From: Apostichopus japonicus
Taxonomy: Eukaryota > Echinodermata > Holothuroidea > Aspidochirotida > Stichopodidae
Length of the DNA stretch: 64,000 nucleotides
Direction: 5' to 3'
Assembly (NCBI RefSeq): GCF_037975245.1
Contig: NC_092576.1
Location: 12,515,111 to 12,579,110, forward strand
The notes under the pieces are model-generated. The model made no database searches and was not told the DNA's origin. It saw nothing but the letters and a program-made list of their open reading frames with translations. The position numbers and the translations under genes are program-made. Shown here in pieces: positions 22,578-35,348 of this stretch. Within the stretch, counting starts at the first letter, position 1, and the number at the start of each line of letters is the position of its first letter.

Positions 22578-23422
22578 ACCTATGAAAATTCGAATAATGT
22601 AGCGTTTATATCTACTGAAAATTAGATAGATAGCATTTTAGTTATAAATGTAGCTATCGTGGTTGTTTATCATTTTAAACCGATGGTTTAGTTAAGTGGA
22701 AACCTTTACGGCCTTCCAAACGACGTCATAGCGTGTATAAGCATTACAAAATAATTTAACATCGGCGTATTATCCCAAACGGATTGAAGGTAAATATCAC
22801 AAGAAATGCTTTTGCTCAAAATGGTTCCTTGAGGTTGATGATGTTGAGGGATGAAACTGGTTTCTAAGAACTTAAAATTGAGCACATTATGTTGCTGCTG
22901 CGTTGTTTAACAGTTCAAGAAGAATAACGAGTTACCAGCGATGTATCGTTGTAGAATGAATTATCACAAATGAGGCTTGTGTATTGTTTATGTACGAGAA
23001 AGCAGTTTTGTATATTAACATATTCCAACACTTAGCTCACTCTGCTGAAATCGAGCCGACCGCAGAGACATAAGTTTCTATAGTTGGTCAACATGTATTT
23101 TCTTGAATCTGACAACCTCACACTGAACATATGATGATCTTTAATGAACAACTGATTTATGTTAACTGTTCGTTTAGGCAATATGCAAACGTATATCCCC
23201 TAGACTGATGAAATATGTTAACCGGGAACATATTTAGTCCGTAGACGTCGCATACTGTCAATTGCCAGTCGGAAAAACGGCAAATGTTGGCCACGGTGTT
23301 TATAGAAACTCTCACCAATAATAGCAGTTTAAAATGGGTTGTCGCGTGTTCTTGGGCACCTTCGACCAACTTAATATAACACAGCATGCGTTAAACCCAA
23401 CAAGTACATGTAGCTAGACATT
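22578..23422. other. Upstream region of the six-exon gene; nothing else recognised
   Basis: AT-rich sequence 5' of the predicted start at 22577 on the minus strand. It should hold that gene's promoter and leader exons, but no TATA box, initiator or first non-coding exon could be assigned with confidence. Confidence 0.4.
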
Positions 23423-23430
23423 ACACCGTT

Positions 23431-24198
23431 CAAGGGCGGCGGAACCGGGGGGGGGGGCACAGGGGGCACGTGCCCCCCACTTTTCCTCAGATTAAAAATG
23501 TGCCCTTTTCTACATAAAAATTTCTAAATAAAAAAAGAGTTTACAAAGCGAAATCCACGTTGAATGAAATATTTCGGGAAGTTTTAAATGTTTACTACCA
23601 CAGGCGTAGGAGCCCAATATGATTGGGGGGGGGGGGGGGCTGTAAAGACTTGCCCGAAAAATATTACCAACACTTTTTCAACATGTTAATGTGCATATCA
23701 TATAGGCATGCGTTGGTTATTACATCGCATGCCAATAACATACAATCATTTGCCGTGTTATAACCCTTCCAAATTGGTTATAATTATTGGGAAAGTCGTT
23801 ACAATAATAATGATCATAATAATATCGGTTTAACCATTCAAAAACACATAGAAAATTACTTTTCTTTCAGCATTTTGACATATTTCATTTGCTTTCATGC
23901 ATGTATCGATCGTGTGTGCAGGGACTTGGACTTTATTATGATTTCACCTCATTTTGTCTTTTTCCTTGTTTCCCAATTTGCACATAAGATACTGCAGTGC
24001 TAGTATGTATTGTTTCCTTAAGGGGGGGGGGGGGGGTGGCGTTGGTGGAGTGATGTGTATACGCAAATAAGATAATACAATAAGAGTTATAAAGGGTACT
24101 AAATATCAGGCTGCATCAGTCCAATCGAATTTCTGCAAAGTGCCCTTCGACGTTGGTGCCCCCCCCCCCCCAGATTAAAAGTGCTTCCGCCGCCCTTG
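23431..24198. mobile_element. Non-autonomous hAT-type element (768 bp) with a nested hAT-like end
   Basis: Inverted ends CAAGGGCGGCGGAA at 23431 and TTCCGCCGCCCTTG ending at 24198 are perfect over 14 bases. The 8-bp duplication ACACCGTT is at 23423-23430 and 24199-24206. G and C runs follow the ends. Inside, at 23601, is CAGGCGTAGGAGCCCAAT followed by a G run, a second type of hAT-like terminus without a visible partner, suggesting a truncated nested element. No transposase is encoded. Confidence 0.9.
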
Positions 24199-24261
24199 AC
24201 ACCGTTATGTTGTTTAGTGACGGAGATTCGCTGTTATTCCCGAAGTATATTACTACAATCA

Positions 24262-24301
24262 GGCATCATCATCATCACCACCACCACCACCATCACCACC
24301 A
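24262..24301 (+). repeat. (CAT)n/(CAC)n microsatellite
   Basis: A run of CAT triplets changes into CAC triplets over about 40 bases. Confidence 0.9.
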
Positions 24302-26144
24302 TTTCAATCTATGTAACAAACATGTATATTAGTTAACGATTAATAAACAGTAATTGTTATTTCATCAAATTAAATAACGTATATGCACATAGCCTAAAGA
24401 TGAAATTGTAATTAAACGGTTAAAAAATAACTTGTTAAACCGTTGAACGGTTATGAACGGTCGTTACCACATTTATATTCTAAGACTGACGAGTAACAGC
24501 CAGTTCTGTGTTGTTTCTCTTGCAATGTATATTAACATATGTAATTGGCAAGCATAATAATATACAAAAACGTTGATTTATATAACTTTGCGTTTCATAA
24601 CGATCACTTTGTGTTGACCAAATTGGATAAAGAAAACCATACGAATTTGATGTTTAGGGAATATTCTCTATTGGCAAACAACATTTGTTTTTCTTATTTA
24701 AGACTTCCTTTCCGTGATGGTCTATTAGGAAAGGAAACGCATTTTGCGTTGCTGGATAAATAACTAAATAAATTCATAGAAGCCGTAGGCTGCTAAATAC
24801 AAGTATCTGATTGCAGGATCCATTAGATGTGGGCAAAAAACGCACCGTAAAACCTTTAATAACAGTACGGCAGAAAAGAAGACGTTTTCATATGTATTGT
24901 TCGTTTACTAAGTACATGTTCTATTATAACATTAGCTGTTTCACTAACCAGTTAAATACTTCTGTCAGATACTTTTAACATGACAGATTGGGGTGATCAA
25001 AACTTCTCGCATAACCAATGGAATCTGTAAACCGATGGAAGTATATACATAAACAAAATGGCGTCAACCTACGTTGGTGTACAACTAAATCGTAGTTCTT
25101 ATGGTATTTAACAATATTGAACTTTAAATTGTATAACGAGTTACTTTTGTGTTTAGATCTCGTGTCTTGTTTATCTTGTTCGTTCAGCCGTTGAACGTTT
25201 GTCACATTAGCATTCGTATCTACGCAACCAACATAAAAGGCATTCAACTTGTTTATATTACTTTAGCATTCCATACCATATATCCTGCAGTAGAATAGCT
25301 GCGACGTGTGATAAGACGCCCGGTTACAACGACTTCCCCGGATATCATCATTGAATATCCAGTTGATCGGAAAATATAGTGACAGATATATGATATTAAT
25401 CTAGGAAGTTTGAGTGTGCTCAAAATCTGATTCGATTCATTCGATTCATTTCTTGCTTATCAATTAATCAACAAGATTAAATGATAGCAAACTGATTTTA
25501 TTTGCGAAAAATGAATTTTGGTGTGAACAATGTAATGAGGGTTACCGGGGTGGCTGGATGGTGGGGGACGGGGGATTAGACAGGGTCAAATATGTCAAAA
25601 GAGGTTCCATCAACTGACGCACACTCAAATTGTTTTAGATTTTGCAGAGGAGACTCATGGGAATGGCGAGCATTTAATCTAAAGGTGGAATGGGAATGGG
25701 AGCTGGTGGAATTCGACTGAATGTTTGACACACTTGGTATCCGGGTTATTTCATTTTGAGTTTTAATATGACAGTTACTGTGGATACAGTGTCGCGTTAG
25801 CAGGACGCTACGTCAAGGTCGTTTATTATGAAGATCAGAGATGTAAAATAGAGGACAAAGAGCAGGAGAGTTTGAAATTAGAGAAAAAGGCATGAGAGCT
25901 TTATTTTGGGTATTTACCTTCCCAAGGAAGAGAATATTGTTATTGCTGAGTGTGTATTATACTTCTATATATTCTACCAGGAAATAGAGGTTTGTAATTT
26001 GAACGTGTCTAGCATAAGACGTCGTATGTAGATTAGTGGAAATAGCAAATTAAACACCACTGCAAAGATTAATGAGCTAGATGTTTGGTTTAAAGCCTTA
26101 CTACACACACTTGTTTAGTATTCTGTACGGGATTGCTGTATTGT
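24302..26144. other. No gene recognised before the satellite block
   Basis: AT-rich intergenic DNA. Near 24414-24465 the word AACGGTT and its inverse recur several times. A G-rich patch lies at about 25548-25575. Open frames are short and lack motifs. Confidence 0.4.
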
Positions 26145-26189
26145 CCCTTATTCAAATTCCATATCTGGTTTTATATCTGGCTATATCTG

Positions 26190-28530
26190 GATATATAAAG
26201 TTTGATATGGCCATATAAAGCCAGATATATCTTAATATACTTGTAAGCCAGATATCCATATCAAGTTTGATATGGCCATATAGAGCCAGATATATCTTGA
26301 TATACTTGTAAGCCAGATATGCATATCAAGTTTAATATGGCCATATAAAGCCAGATATATCTTGATATAATTGTAAGCCAGATATGCATATCAAGTTTGA
26401 TATGGCCATATAAAGCCAGATATATCTTGATATAATTGTATTCCAGATATCCATATCAAGTTTGATATGGCCATATAAAGCCAGAAATATCTTGATATAA
26501 TTGTAATCCAGATATCCATATCAAGTTTGATATGGCCATATAAAGCCAGATATATCTTAAAATACTTGTCAGCCAGATATGCATATCAAGTTTTATATGG
26601 CCATATAAAGCCAGATATATCTCGATATAATTGTAAGCCAGATATGCATATAAAGTTTGATATGGCCATATAGAGCCAGATATATCTTGATATAATTGTA
26701 AGCCAGATATCCATATAACGTTTGATATGGCCATATAAAGCCAGATATAACTGGATGTAGAGTCAATCCAGATACGCATATAAAGTTTGATATGGCCATA
26801 TAAAGCCATAAATATCTTGGTATAATTGTAATTCAGATATCCATATCAAGTTTGATATGCCCATATAAAGCCAGATATATCTTGGTATAATTGTAAGCCA
26901 GATATCCATATCAAGTTTGATATGGCCATATAAAGCCAAATATATCTTGATATACGTGTAAGCCAGATATCCATATCAAGTTTGATATGGCCATATAAAG
27001 CCAGATATATCTTGATATAATTGTATTCCAGATATCCATATCAAGTTTGATATGGCCATATAAAGCCAGAAATATCTTGATATAATTGTAATCCAGATAT
27101 CCATATCAAGTTTTATATGGCCATATAAAGCCAGATATATCTCGATATAATTGTAAGCCAGATATGCATATAAAGTTTGATATGGCCATATAGAGCCAGA
27201 TATATCTTGATATAATTGTAAGCCAGATATCCATATAACGTTTGATATGGCCATATAAAGCCAGATATAACTGGATGTAGAGTCAATCCAGATACGCATA
27301 TAAAGTTTGATATGGCCATATAAAGCCATAAATATCTTGGTATAATTGTAATTCAGATATCCATATCAAGTTTGATATGCCCATATAAAGCCAGATATAT
27401 CTTGGTATAATTGTAAGCCAGATATCCATATCAAGTTTGATATGGCCATATAAAGCCAGATATATCTTGGTATAATTGTAAGCCAGATATCCATATCAAG
27501 TTTGATATGGCCATATAAAGCCAGATATATCTTGATATACGTGTAAGCCAGATATGCATATCAAGTTTGATATGGCCATAGGAAGCCAGATATATCTTGG
27601 TATAATTTTAAGCCAGATATCCATATTAAGTTTGATATGGCCATATAAAGCCAGATACATCTTGATATACGTGTAAGCCAGATATGCATATAAAGTTTGA
27701 TATGGCCATATTAAGCCAGATATAACTGAATGTAGAGTCAATCCAGATACGCATATAAAGTTTGATATGGCCATATAAAGCCAGATATATCTTGGTATAA
27801 TTGTAATCCAGATATCCATATCAAGTTTGATATGACCATATAAAGCCAGATATAACTGGATATAGAGTCAATCCAGATATGCAGATAACATTTTATCTGG
27901 CCATATAAAGCCAGATATATCTTGATATAATTGTAATCCAGATATCCATATAAAGTTTTTTATTGCCATATAAAGCCAGATATATCTTGATATAATTGTA
28001 ATCCAGATATCCATATCAAGTTTGATATGGCCATATAAAGCCAGAAAAATCTTAAAACACTTGTAAGCCAGATATGCATATCAAGTTTGATATAGCCATA
28101 TAAAGCCAGATATATCTTAAAATACTTTTAAGCCAGATATGCAGATAACATTTTATCTGGCCATATAAAGCCAGATATATCTCGATATAATTGTAAGCCA
28201 GATATGCATATCAAGTTTGATATGGCCATATAAAGCCAGATATATCTTGATATACGTGTAAGCCAGATATGCATATCAAGTTTGATATGGCCATATAAAG
28301 CCAGATATATCTTGATATAATTGTAAGCCAGATATCCATATCAAGTTTAATATGGCCATATAAAGCCAGATATAACTGGATATAGAGTCAACCCAGATAG
28401 GCATATCAAGTTTTATCTGGCCTAATAAAGATATAAAGCCAGATATAACTGGACATAGAGTCTATCCAGATATGCAGATAAAGTTTTATCTGGCCATATT
28501 AAGCCAGATATAACTGGATATACATGTAAG
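26190..28530 (+). repeat. 65-bp satellite array with a 520-bp higher-order period
   Basis: About 35 tandem units, each roughly CCAGATATATCTTGATATAA, then TTGTAAGCCAGATATCCATA, then TCAAGTTTGATATGG and CCATATAAAG. The spacing of TTTGATATGG is 65 bases. Blocks starting near 26456 and 26976 are nearly identical over eight units (8 x 65 = 520), a higher-order repeat; a third, partial block follows. The unit lacks stops in several frames, giving spurious minus-strand frames of up to 117 residues. Confidence 0.95.
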
Positions 28531-30000
28531 ACTGTATGCTATTATGTATTTTCATAGAGATTTACATTGCCCTATATGTTGATTTTGTGGTACTGCACAT
28601 ATTTCAATGGTAAAGCACTTACAGTGCACACTAAGTCAAAGGGGGTATAAATCGGCTACTTGATCTATCTGGGTTGCTAGGTAACCACAGGGTCATTGAG
28701 GGAAAATATGACTCAGAGGATAATTAAGTGTGAACATGGAGGTAAAAACAGACCTCCATGGTGTGAAAACCTTCTTTGGAACAAAGGACATATGTGTATT
28801 GATACTCTGGGAGAGTGAGATAGGAAAAACAGCTAGTTTACACATGGTAGGGGAGAACAGAAGGAAATTTAATAGAAAGGATTGGTACATTAAGGAAGGG
28901 GTGATGGAGATTCGTAAACAATAACCTATTGAGTTAGGACATTGGCAAAGGATGCTATAGTGAACTGAACAGTCAGAAGTAAGGAAGACATTTTTTGGAA
29001 CGGATGGAAACATCATATTTTGGGACTGAACTTTGATACTGAATGGAACATATATCGCCCTCCTGGAACTTATATACTAAACCAAATATATTAAATAAAG
29101 GAATAGCACAATGCAATTTAGTATCAACCTCTACAGGACAACAGAAGAATAAAGAACTCAACCTTCAAGTATTATTTTTAACAGCAGTCATTTTATGACC
29201 ATAGCAGTCGTATTAGGTAACAGCAAGGCGCTTTTTGAGTGATATGTTTGAGGCCAAAACTGCAGATTCTGAAGTCCAAGATTAGTTGATCTTTACCTCC
29301 AATTAAGCCTTGCTTTTTTGGTCTAATTGTCTGGAGATGGGTTTTTCAGACACAATTTGTAATGTTTTTGAAATCTCTTTCTAGTTGGAAGCATTGTGAG
29401 TCATAAATAAAACTATGTGTCACAAAAAGGTATGTACACAATTGGGTTTGGAATGTGCTGGGAATAAAGTAATCCCAACTTTATGTCTTCGTCATTGTTT
29501 TGAAAATTGCGTCGATGAAAGGACTCGCAGACCTTGCAGAGACTGAAGACAGCCTAGAGACGGCAGAGTGATGGGCATTTTGTCATGAAGCAGGCTTTCC
29601 AGTGCCAATTTATTCGTGGAGCATTTTATCATGCCAGGATATTTTATTCTCTTAACCATGTATTTTTGTTCTGACGGTCATATTGCCTCAATAATCGTTT
29701 GAACAGAAGACCCTTTTTAAATATTATATAGTTTTTTATTTGTAAAGGCTTGGACATACTGTGGGTAAGGTGAAACAAGAAAAAGAAAAATACCTACTGA
29801 TGGATCAAACAGGAAATGTAATTAATGGCCAGATAATTAAGCAGTAAATAAAGAGTTGCTTTATCTGCGCCATATATTGCCCTTATTTGGTTTCAAATTA
29901 TATTTCTTTGCATCGCCAGATAAAGTTCTGGCACAGATGAAGCCATTTTTTTTAACTAGTTCAATCTGGATTTATCATAATATGAGACAGTAATGGATTT
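28531..30000. other. Core between the two satellites; no gene recognised
   Basis: The longest frames (28693-29016 minus, 28730-28924 plus) overlap each other and show no motif. A perfect short hairpin lies at 28735-28757 (ATGGAGGT...ACCTCCAT). Near 29870-29935 scattered CCAGATAA/TTATCTG words announce the right-arm satellite. Confidence 0.5.
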
Positions 30001-30004
30001 GCCA

Positions 30005-30965
30005 AGGGCAATATATATGGATGTGGCATATATGAGCCAGATATGGATTTCTAAGTAATGGGCCAGATATGGATTTGCCATATATGAGCCAAATATGGAT
30101 TTCTCAGATATGGATCTGCCCTATATGGCACAGATATGGATTTGCCATATATGGGCCAGATATGGATCTGCTATATATGGGCCAGATATGGATTTGCCAT
30201 ATATGGGCCAAATATGGATTTGCCATATATGGTCCAGATATGGATTTGCCATATTTGGACCATATCTGGTCCAGATAAAAAGTGACCCATATAAAGTTTT
30301 ATCTGAGGCAGATATGGCCTTTATCTTATATCAAGTTATATCTGCCCAATTCTTGATATGGCCAGATATAAATTCCATATATGGCACAGATATGGGCCAG
30401 ATACAAATTGCCATATATGGGCCAGATATGGATCTGCTATATATGGGCCAGATATGGATTTGCCATATATGGGCCAGATATGGATTTGCCATATATGGTC
30501 CAGATATGGATTTGTCATATATGGACCATATCTGGTCCAGATAAAAAGTGACCCATATAAAGTTTTATCTGAGGCAGATATGGCCTTTATCTTATATCAA
30601 GTTATATCTGCCCAATTCTTGATATGGCCAGATATAAATTCCATATATGGCACAGATATGGGCCAGATACAAATTGCCATATATGGGCCAGATATGGATC
30701 TACTATATATGGGCCAGATATGGATTTGCCATATATGGGCCAGATATGGATTTGCCATATATGGTCCAGATATGGATTTGTCATATATGGACCATATCTG
30801 GTCCAGATAAAAAGTGACCCATATAAAGTTTTATCTGAGGCAGATATGGCCTTTATCTTATATCAAGTTATATCTGCCCAATTCTTGATATGGCCAGATA
30901 TAAATTCCATATATGGCACAGATATGGGCCAGATACAAATTGCCATATATGGGCCATATATGGAT
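30005..30965 (+). repeat. 26-bp satellite array with a 266-bp higher-order period
   Basis: Units close to GCCAGATATGGATTTGCCAT then ATATGG are spaced 26 bases apart (for example 30181, 30207, 30233). Several of these plus a longer linker (CAGATAAAAAGTGACCCATA and following) form a 266-bp unit repeated about three times, seen in matching positions such as 30358 and 30624. The open frames of up to 150 residues here are satellite read-through. Confidence 0.95.
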
Positions 30966-30977
30966 TTTGAGTAAGGG

Positions 30978-31770
30978 GTTAAAACAAGAGCAGAAACGCT
31001 GCAGAAGCTCATGTAACCTTCTATTTGAGAATTTTTACTTTGCGTGTGCATAAGACATACGCGGGATAACAATGTTATTTCCTTTCCTTCCATCTTATTT
31101 TTACCTTACCTAATGCTTCTTCTTAGCAGCCATAGTTGTAAGTTAGAAAGTTGTAAGCATTTTTTGTTGTTGAAAGAACTGACATAGGCCAAGAGATAAA
31201 TGGATTTCCTTCAATTAGGACCAAACATAAGAATGTTATTTATAACACTAACTTACCGTTGGAATCTTTCGTTTAACTAGTTTTGTCTCATGGATAACAT
31301 TTGTCTTCCTGGGCGCCCGTCAAACGGCATCAGTGTTTAATGCACATATCTCTATATTAAAAGGTCGTATAAGCCAAACACTTGCACTCAAAGTCTAGGA
31401 TCGACAATAGTACAAGATGAAATACACGTACCGGTGCCAAGAGGTTTGTACTCGTCCTGGTACGCACCAAAGGACATTACACTTGTATTTGTGATGTTGG
31501 AATCGCAATACAAGCAAGGTCTAGAAATATCAGGCGGGTAGCCAGCGTCTTTTGTATGAAGGAGCAAGTCGAATTTTTGAGCCCATATTAGTTATAAGAT
31601 ATATAATTTTACGCTTGAATCGATACGAATTTAAATGAAATATTTAAAACTCTACTGTTCCGATAAGTACGTATACATTGAAGAACATAACGGACACTCA
31701 TTTAACATTATAGTATATCATGGATAGCATACTTATTGTATTAAATTTTGACACAATTTAAATCAATAAG
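30978..31770. other. No gene recognised to the right of the satellite block
   Basis: AT-rich sequence; open frames are short and without motif. Confidence 0.4.
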
Positions 31771-32410
31771 AAATTTCGTTTCCTGTCACAGGGGATCGCA
31801 TTCAAGCAGTTACTGCAGTAATTGATAAGACATTTTTAATATTCTCCTGTGATGAATTATTTAGTTCATTTCGATAAGAACCATCGACGTAGCTTTTGCA
31901 TACTAAAAACAGTTCATACAAGCCACAGAGATATATTAGTAGTTACCAGACAATAATGCACAACCTGTATAAGAAGCAATTGCGGCCTTAGACTATAGTA
32001 ATACGTTATTCCACACAGATCCTCAAACTGAAACTTGAAAGGAATCAACAGAGGACAATAGAACGACACACATCAGTAGTCACTATTTATTAGTATAGCT
32101 TGGTCTCACAAGAGGACAATTAACCGACACACACCAGCAGTTACCAAACAATAATGCACAACACTTTGTAAGAATCAATTGCGACCTATAGACTATTGTA
32201 ATACACGTTATTCAACACAGATCTTATACTGGATATTGGTAGGAATCGAAAGAGGAAGTTAAACAGTCCAACGAAAGGTATATCGAGTTTAGTTTTGTAT
32301 TTTAGTAACTAAAGTAATATTTTGGTTCCCAAAAATTGGAACAGAAAATATTAAAAAGGATACTTTAGAAGAAATTTCGTTTCCTGTCATAGGGATCTAC
32401 ATTCAGCAGT
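31771..32410 (+). repeat. Nested diverged direct repeats
   Basis: GAAATTTCGTTTCCTGTCA lies at about 31771 and again at about 32369, followed by similar words. Between them TTACCAGACAATAATGCACA (about 31944) and TTACCAAACAATAATGCACA (about 32141) start a second, roughly 195-bp direct repeat that continues with CAATTGCG.CCT, TAGACTAT.GTAATAC and CACAGATC. Confidence 0.7.
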
Positions 32411-35340
32411 CACATTATGCCAAATAATTTATAGGAAATTTCAATATCCCTAGATCATGAATGTATTGAGAATTTAGTCGACAAGCTTAAAAATTCCATC
32501 TGACGGTTTGCTCTCTGGTTATTCTCGAGCGATGTTCGAGTAATGCACATTTAACAGTACACCAGTACCGTAATGCAAGGTACCCCGATACATGACAATA
32601 ATACACAGTGACAGATACTGTAGTTTTAAACATGATGTTAAACTCTCATCAGAAAAAAAATGTGTTAAATTATATTAAGTCATGTTTTACTAACGATTTG
32701 ATTGCGTATCACTCATGGAGATCAATTTTCCTAAACCTGTTACAATTCGTAACGAAAAAAAGAGTGAAAGCATTAAGTTTTCAGCATTTGTTAAAAACAA
32801 ACACTATTCTTTTTACAAGCAATATAAATAAACTTTAGAAACAATCACGTCTATTGTAATTACTTATCGGTTGACTTAAAGTACAATATTGTAACATATG
32901 TTAAGACCATGGGTAACCTAAGCTCAACGTTTTTGGGTTATGTGATGGCGACCTTTTTGTCCCTATCCTATTTTAGAAACGTGTATTTCAGTTAAGGGAC
33001 CTCTATCCGTGCCTTAATTTGCCAGTGAGTATAGTATGACTTTGCGTTCATACATATACGTTGATTGGTGACCTCTGATGCATTTATTGCTAGAGACCCA
33101 CCACATTGTGACATCATGTCCAAATTAAAAAAGTCAAAGAAAACTTAACAGTGTCGGTATGTTGTCTCTTAACGGTATTTCATTAACGCTTATTCGTTTC
33201 CATGTTCTTACAACTGTGTTCGTGTTCATTAAATAAAACGCACTGCTCTCTTAGCGTGTAAACATGGTGATATGCTTAGACCCTTCCAGATTCATATGGT
33301 CAGCTTCACAAGAATCGTTTTTTTTTATGTAAATACACGTCAGCTGGTAGGGTTGTTGTCATCTCACATGGTGATACAGAATATGCCACTTCCTCGAAAA
33401 AAAGTATCTGACATTGTATTATAAATTAAAAACCAATTAACTAAAACAAATTGGGGTCTGGGATTGAATTTACAAGCCATGTGCCCCATGCTTCCAATGG
33501 TTATTGCTTTGTGTACTGTATATTGTTCACCACCGTGCACTGAAAGGGCATGGTAGCTGTCTGGTGTGCCACGTAGAAGACAAGATTCTGCAATATCAAA
33601 TATATTATATTATATAAGTGACATAAGCTTATCACAGTGGTTGGGTTTTTCCTCTCTACATATTAATTTTCCGCAGCAAAATATTCCTCAAAGTCGCAGT
33701 CACTTTTCTTCTGTTGATGATATGCAGTATTTTACTAGTCGAGATTGAGCCCTTCAACCGTCACTATACCGGTAAGAGATCTGGCCCGTCACCTCACACT
33801 ATTTAACATATCGGCATATCATTATATTTTCATTTGGGCGCTATTACGCTGAAGCCAATGAATACATTTCACAATCACAAATCTCGATTTAGATATATTT
33901 TTACAAACTAAGATATCCCACTCCATTAGAAAACATAATCGCACTATTGAAGATGTGAATATATTCGCGAGATGTCGTATACAAGAAGAGCACAAACAAA
34001 ATCCCCAAATCACCTTTCGAGTTGAATAAGTTTAAGATGTTTACTGTTTACAACTTCTAAGTCATTGGGATGAACAACCGTAACAATCACAAATCCCTGT
34101 GCGCTAAGACGCCAATTTACAGAACGTTTATTGAACTATAAAACGCTATCAGTCACAAGTGCGGCGGCAATCTTTTTAATCCAACTTGTGTCAAGTCGAT
34201 TGAAGCTTAAATATGTACATTGAGTGTAGTAGGATGGTGGATCAGCCGTTTTTCAATAATCGGACAAGACTGTCACAAACTTGTTCTGCAAAATGTGACG
34301 TAAATAAAAGTTATATGTGTCCACTAGTATATTAATTACATAACTTGAAAACAGGAACAGGAAACTGTTGTTTCTCTTATATTCATTATGGTATTTTTTT
34401 TTCTTTAAAGAATGGAACCTTATTAAGACTATAATGTGTCCCTATCTGTCCACCCTTCTGCCCGTAGTTCTTGAAATTGGTGTAGATAGGTCACCACGGG
34501 ATCCGGATGTTCCGCACTTTGTATGTGGGGGTTGGGGTGGGGTGGTGGGGGTGGGCGAGAAGAGCTGTAGCCCTAATGTGCTTGGGCAGCACGCGACTTA
34601 TAACAAGGGGTATGTATGACTCGGGTATTAGCCATCATGGAGTGCTAGTGTAGATTGATGGTCATCAAATTTGGCTCCAACCCTACCCCACTCATATACC
34701 ATATTAATTTCCTTGATGCTCATCTATAGATCTGCGATTTTCATCAAACTTTTATTACAGGGGAGCTAGCTCATGGTAGAGGATTTGGGGTTCGGGTGGG
34801 GCTAGATGGGGGAAGTAATTATATTAGCACTAGATTCGCCCTTAACTTGTATTTAATACATTTCACGGAAGGTTGACAAGCTGTCCTTGACTGCATGGGT
34901 TTCCAGCTGTCGTCGTATCGCCCCAAATATGCCACATATTCAAATATGGTTAACTTTGGTCAAAATTCTTAAACTTTTTTTCATAACCACCCTGGAGGAA
35001 ATGTACGTCACTGGGACATTTGCTATTTTTTCTGTTTATTTAAAGTCTGAGAACCATTGGAGAGTATTACCTCAACAAAAGTACTTTTTGAAAACTAGCA
35101 ATTACAGTCATACTATAACTTTGGGGCCAATAAAGACTACCTTTAATTTCTTGCTGTTTTTTATTTTCACCTTGACAGAGGACACTGCTCGACCTGGTCT
35201 ATGTGACATTCTGCTATGTAAATGTGGTGAGAGATATTCACTGTTAGGGTATAATTGATCGATGAATGTATTAATTGCTAAATACAGTATGTTTGATGTA
35301 ACCAGTAAACTTGCTATAAATCATTCATAATTTTTTTCTA
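32411..35340. other. No gene recognised; one G-rich strand
   Basis: AT-rich sequence without a convincing exon. At 34527-34556 the plus strand has five closely spaced G-runs (GGGGGTTGGGGTGGGG and following), able in principle to form a G-quadruplex. Confidence 0.4.
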
Positions 35341-35348
35341 CCCATACC

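Larger units (their letters stand above)
26145..30977. mobile_element. 4.8-kb block with inverted ends and a different satellite on each arm
   Basis: The left end (26145-26168) and the complement of the right end (30954-30977) match at 21 of 24 bases, both following CCCTTAYTCAAAWTCCATAT and ending in TGG. Just inside the left end begins a 65-bp satellite; just inside the right end is a 26-bp satellite; between them about 28530-30000 is a single-copy core without a convincing ORF. Both satellites are written in related words (CCAGATAT, GGCCATAT, CCATATATGG). The GT dinucleotide flanks both ends, which could be a 2-bp target duplication but may be chance. I infer a non-autonomous DNA transposon with subterminal satellites, superfamily unknown. 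Confidence 0.65.

Noticed and set aside
26456-27819. Minus-strand open frames of up to 117 residues rich in Tyr, Ile and Trp
   Set aside because: They are read-through of the 65-bp satellite, recur at exactly 520-base offsets, and similar frames exist in more than one phase.
26190-28530. CRISPR-like array
   Set aside because: The units are contiguous 65-bp tandem repeats without unique spacers, in animal-type DNA with introns and no cas genes.
30069-30974. Plus-strand frames of up to 150 residues with repeated Gly-Pro-Asp-Met-like words
   Set aside because: They are read-through of the 26-bp satellite and repeat every 266 bases; no start context or splice signals.
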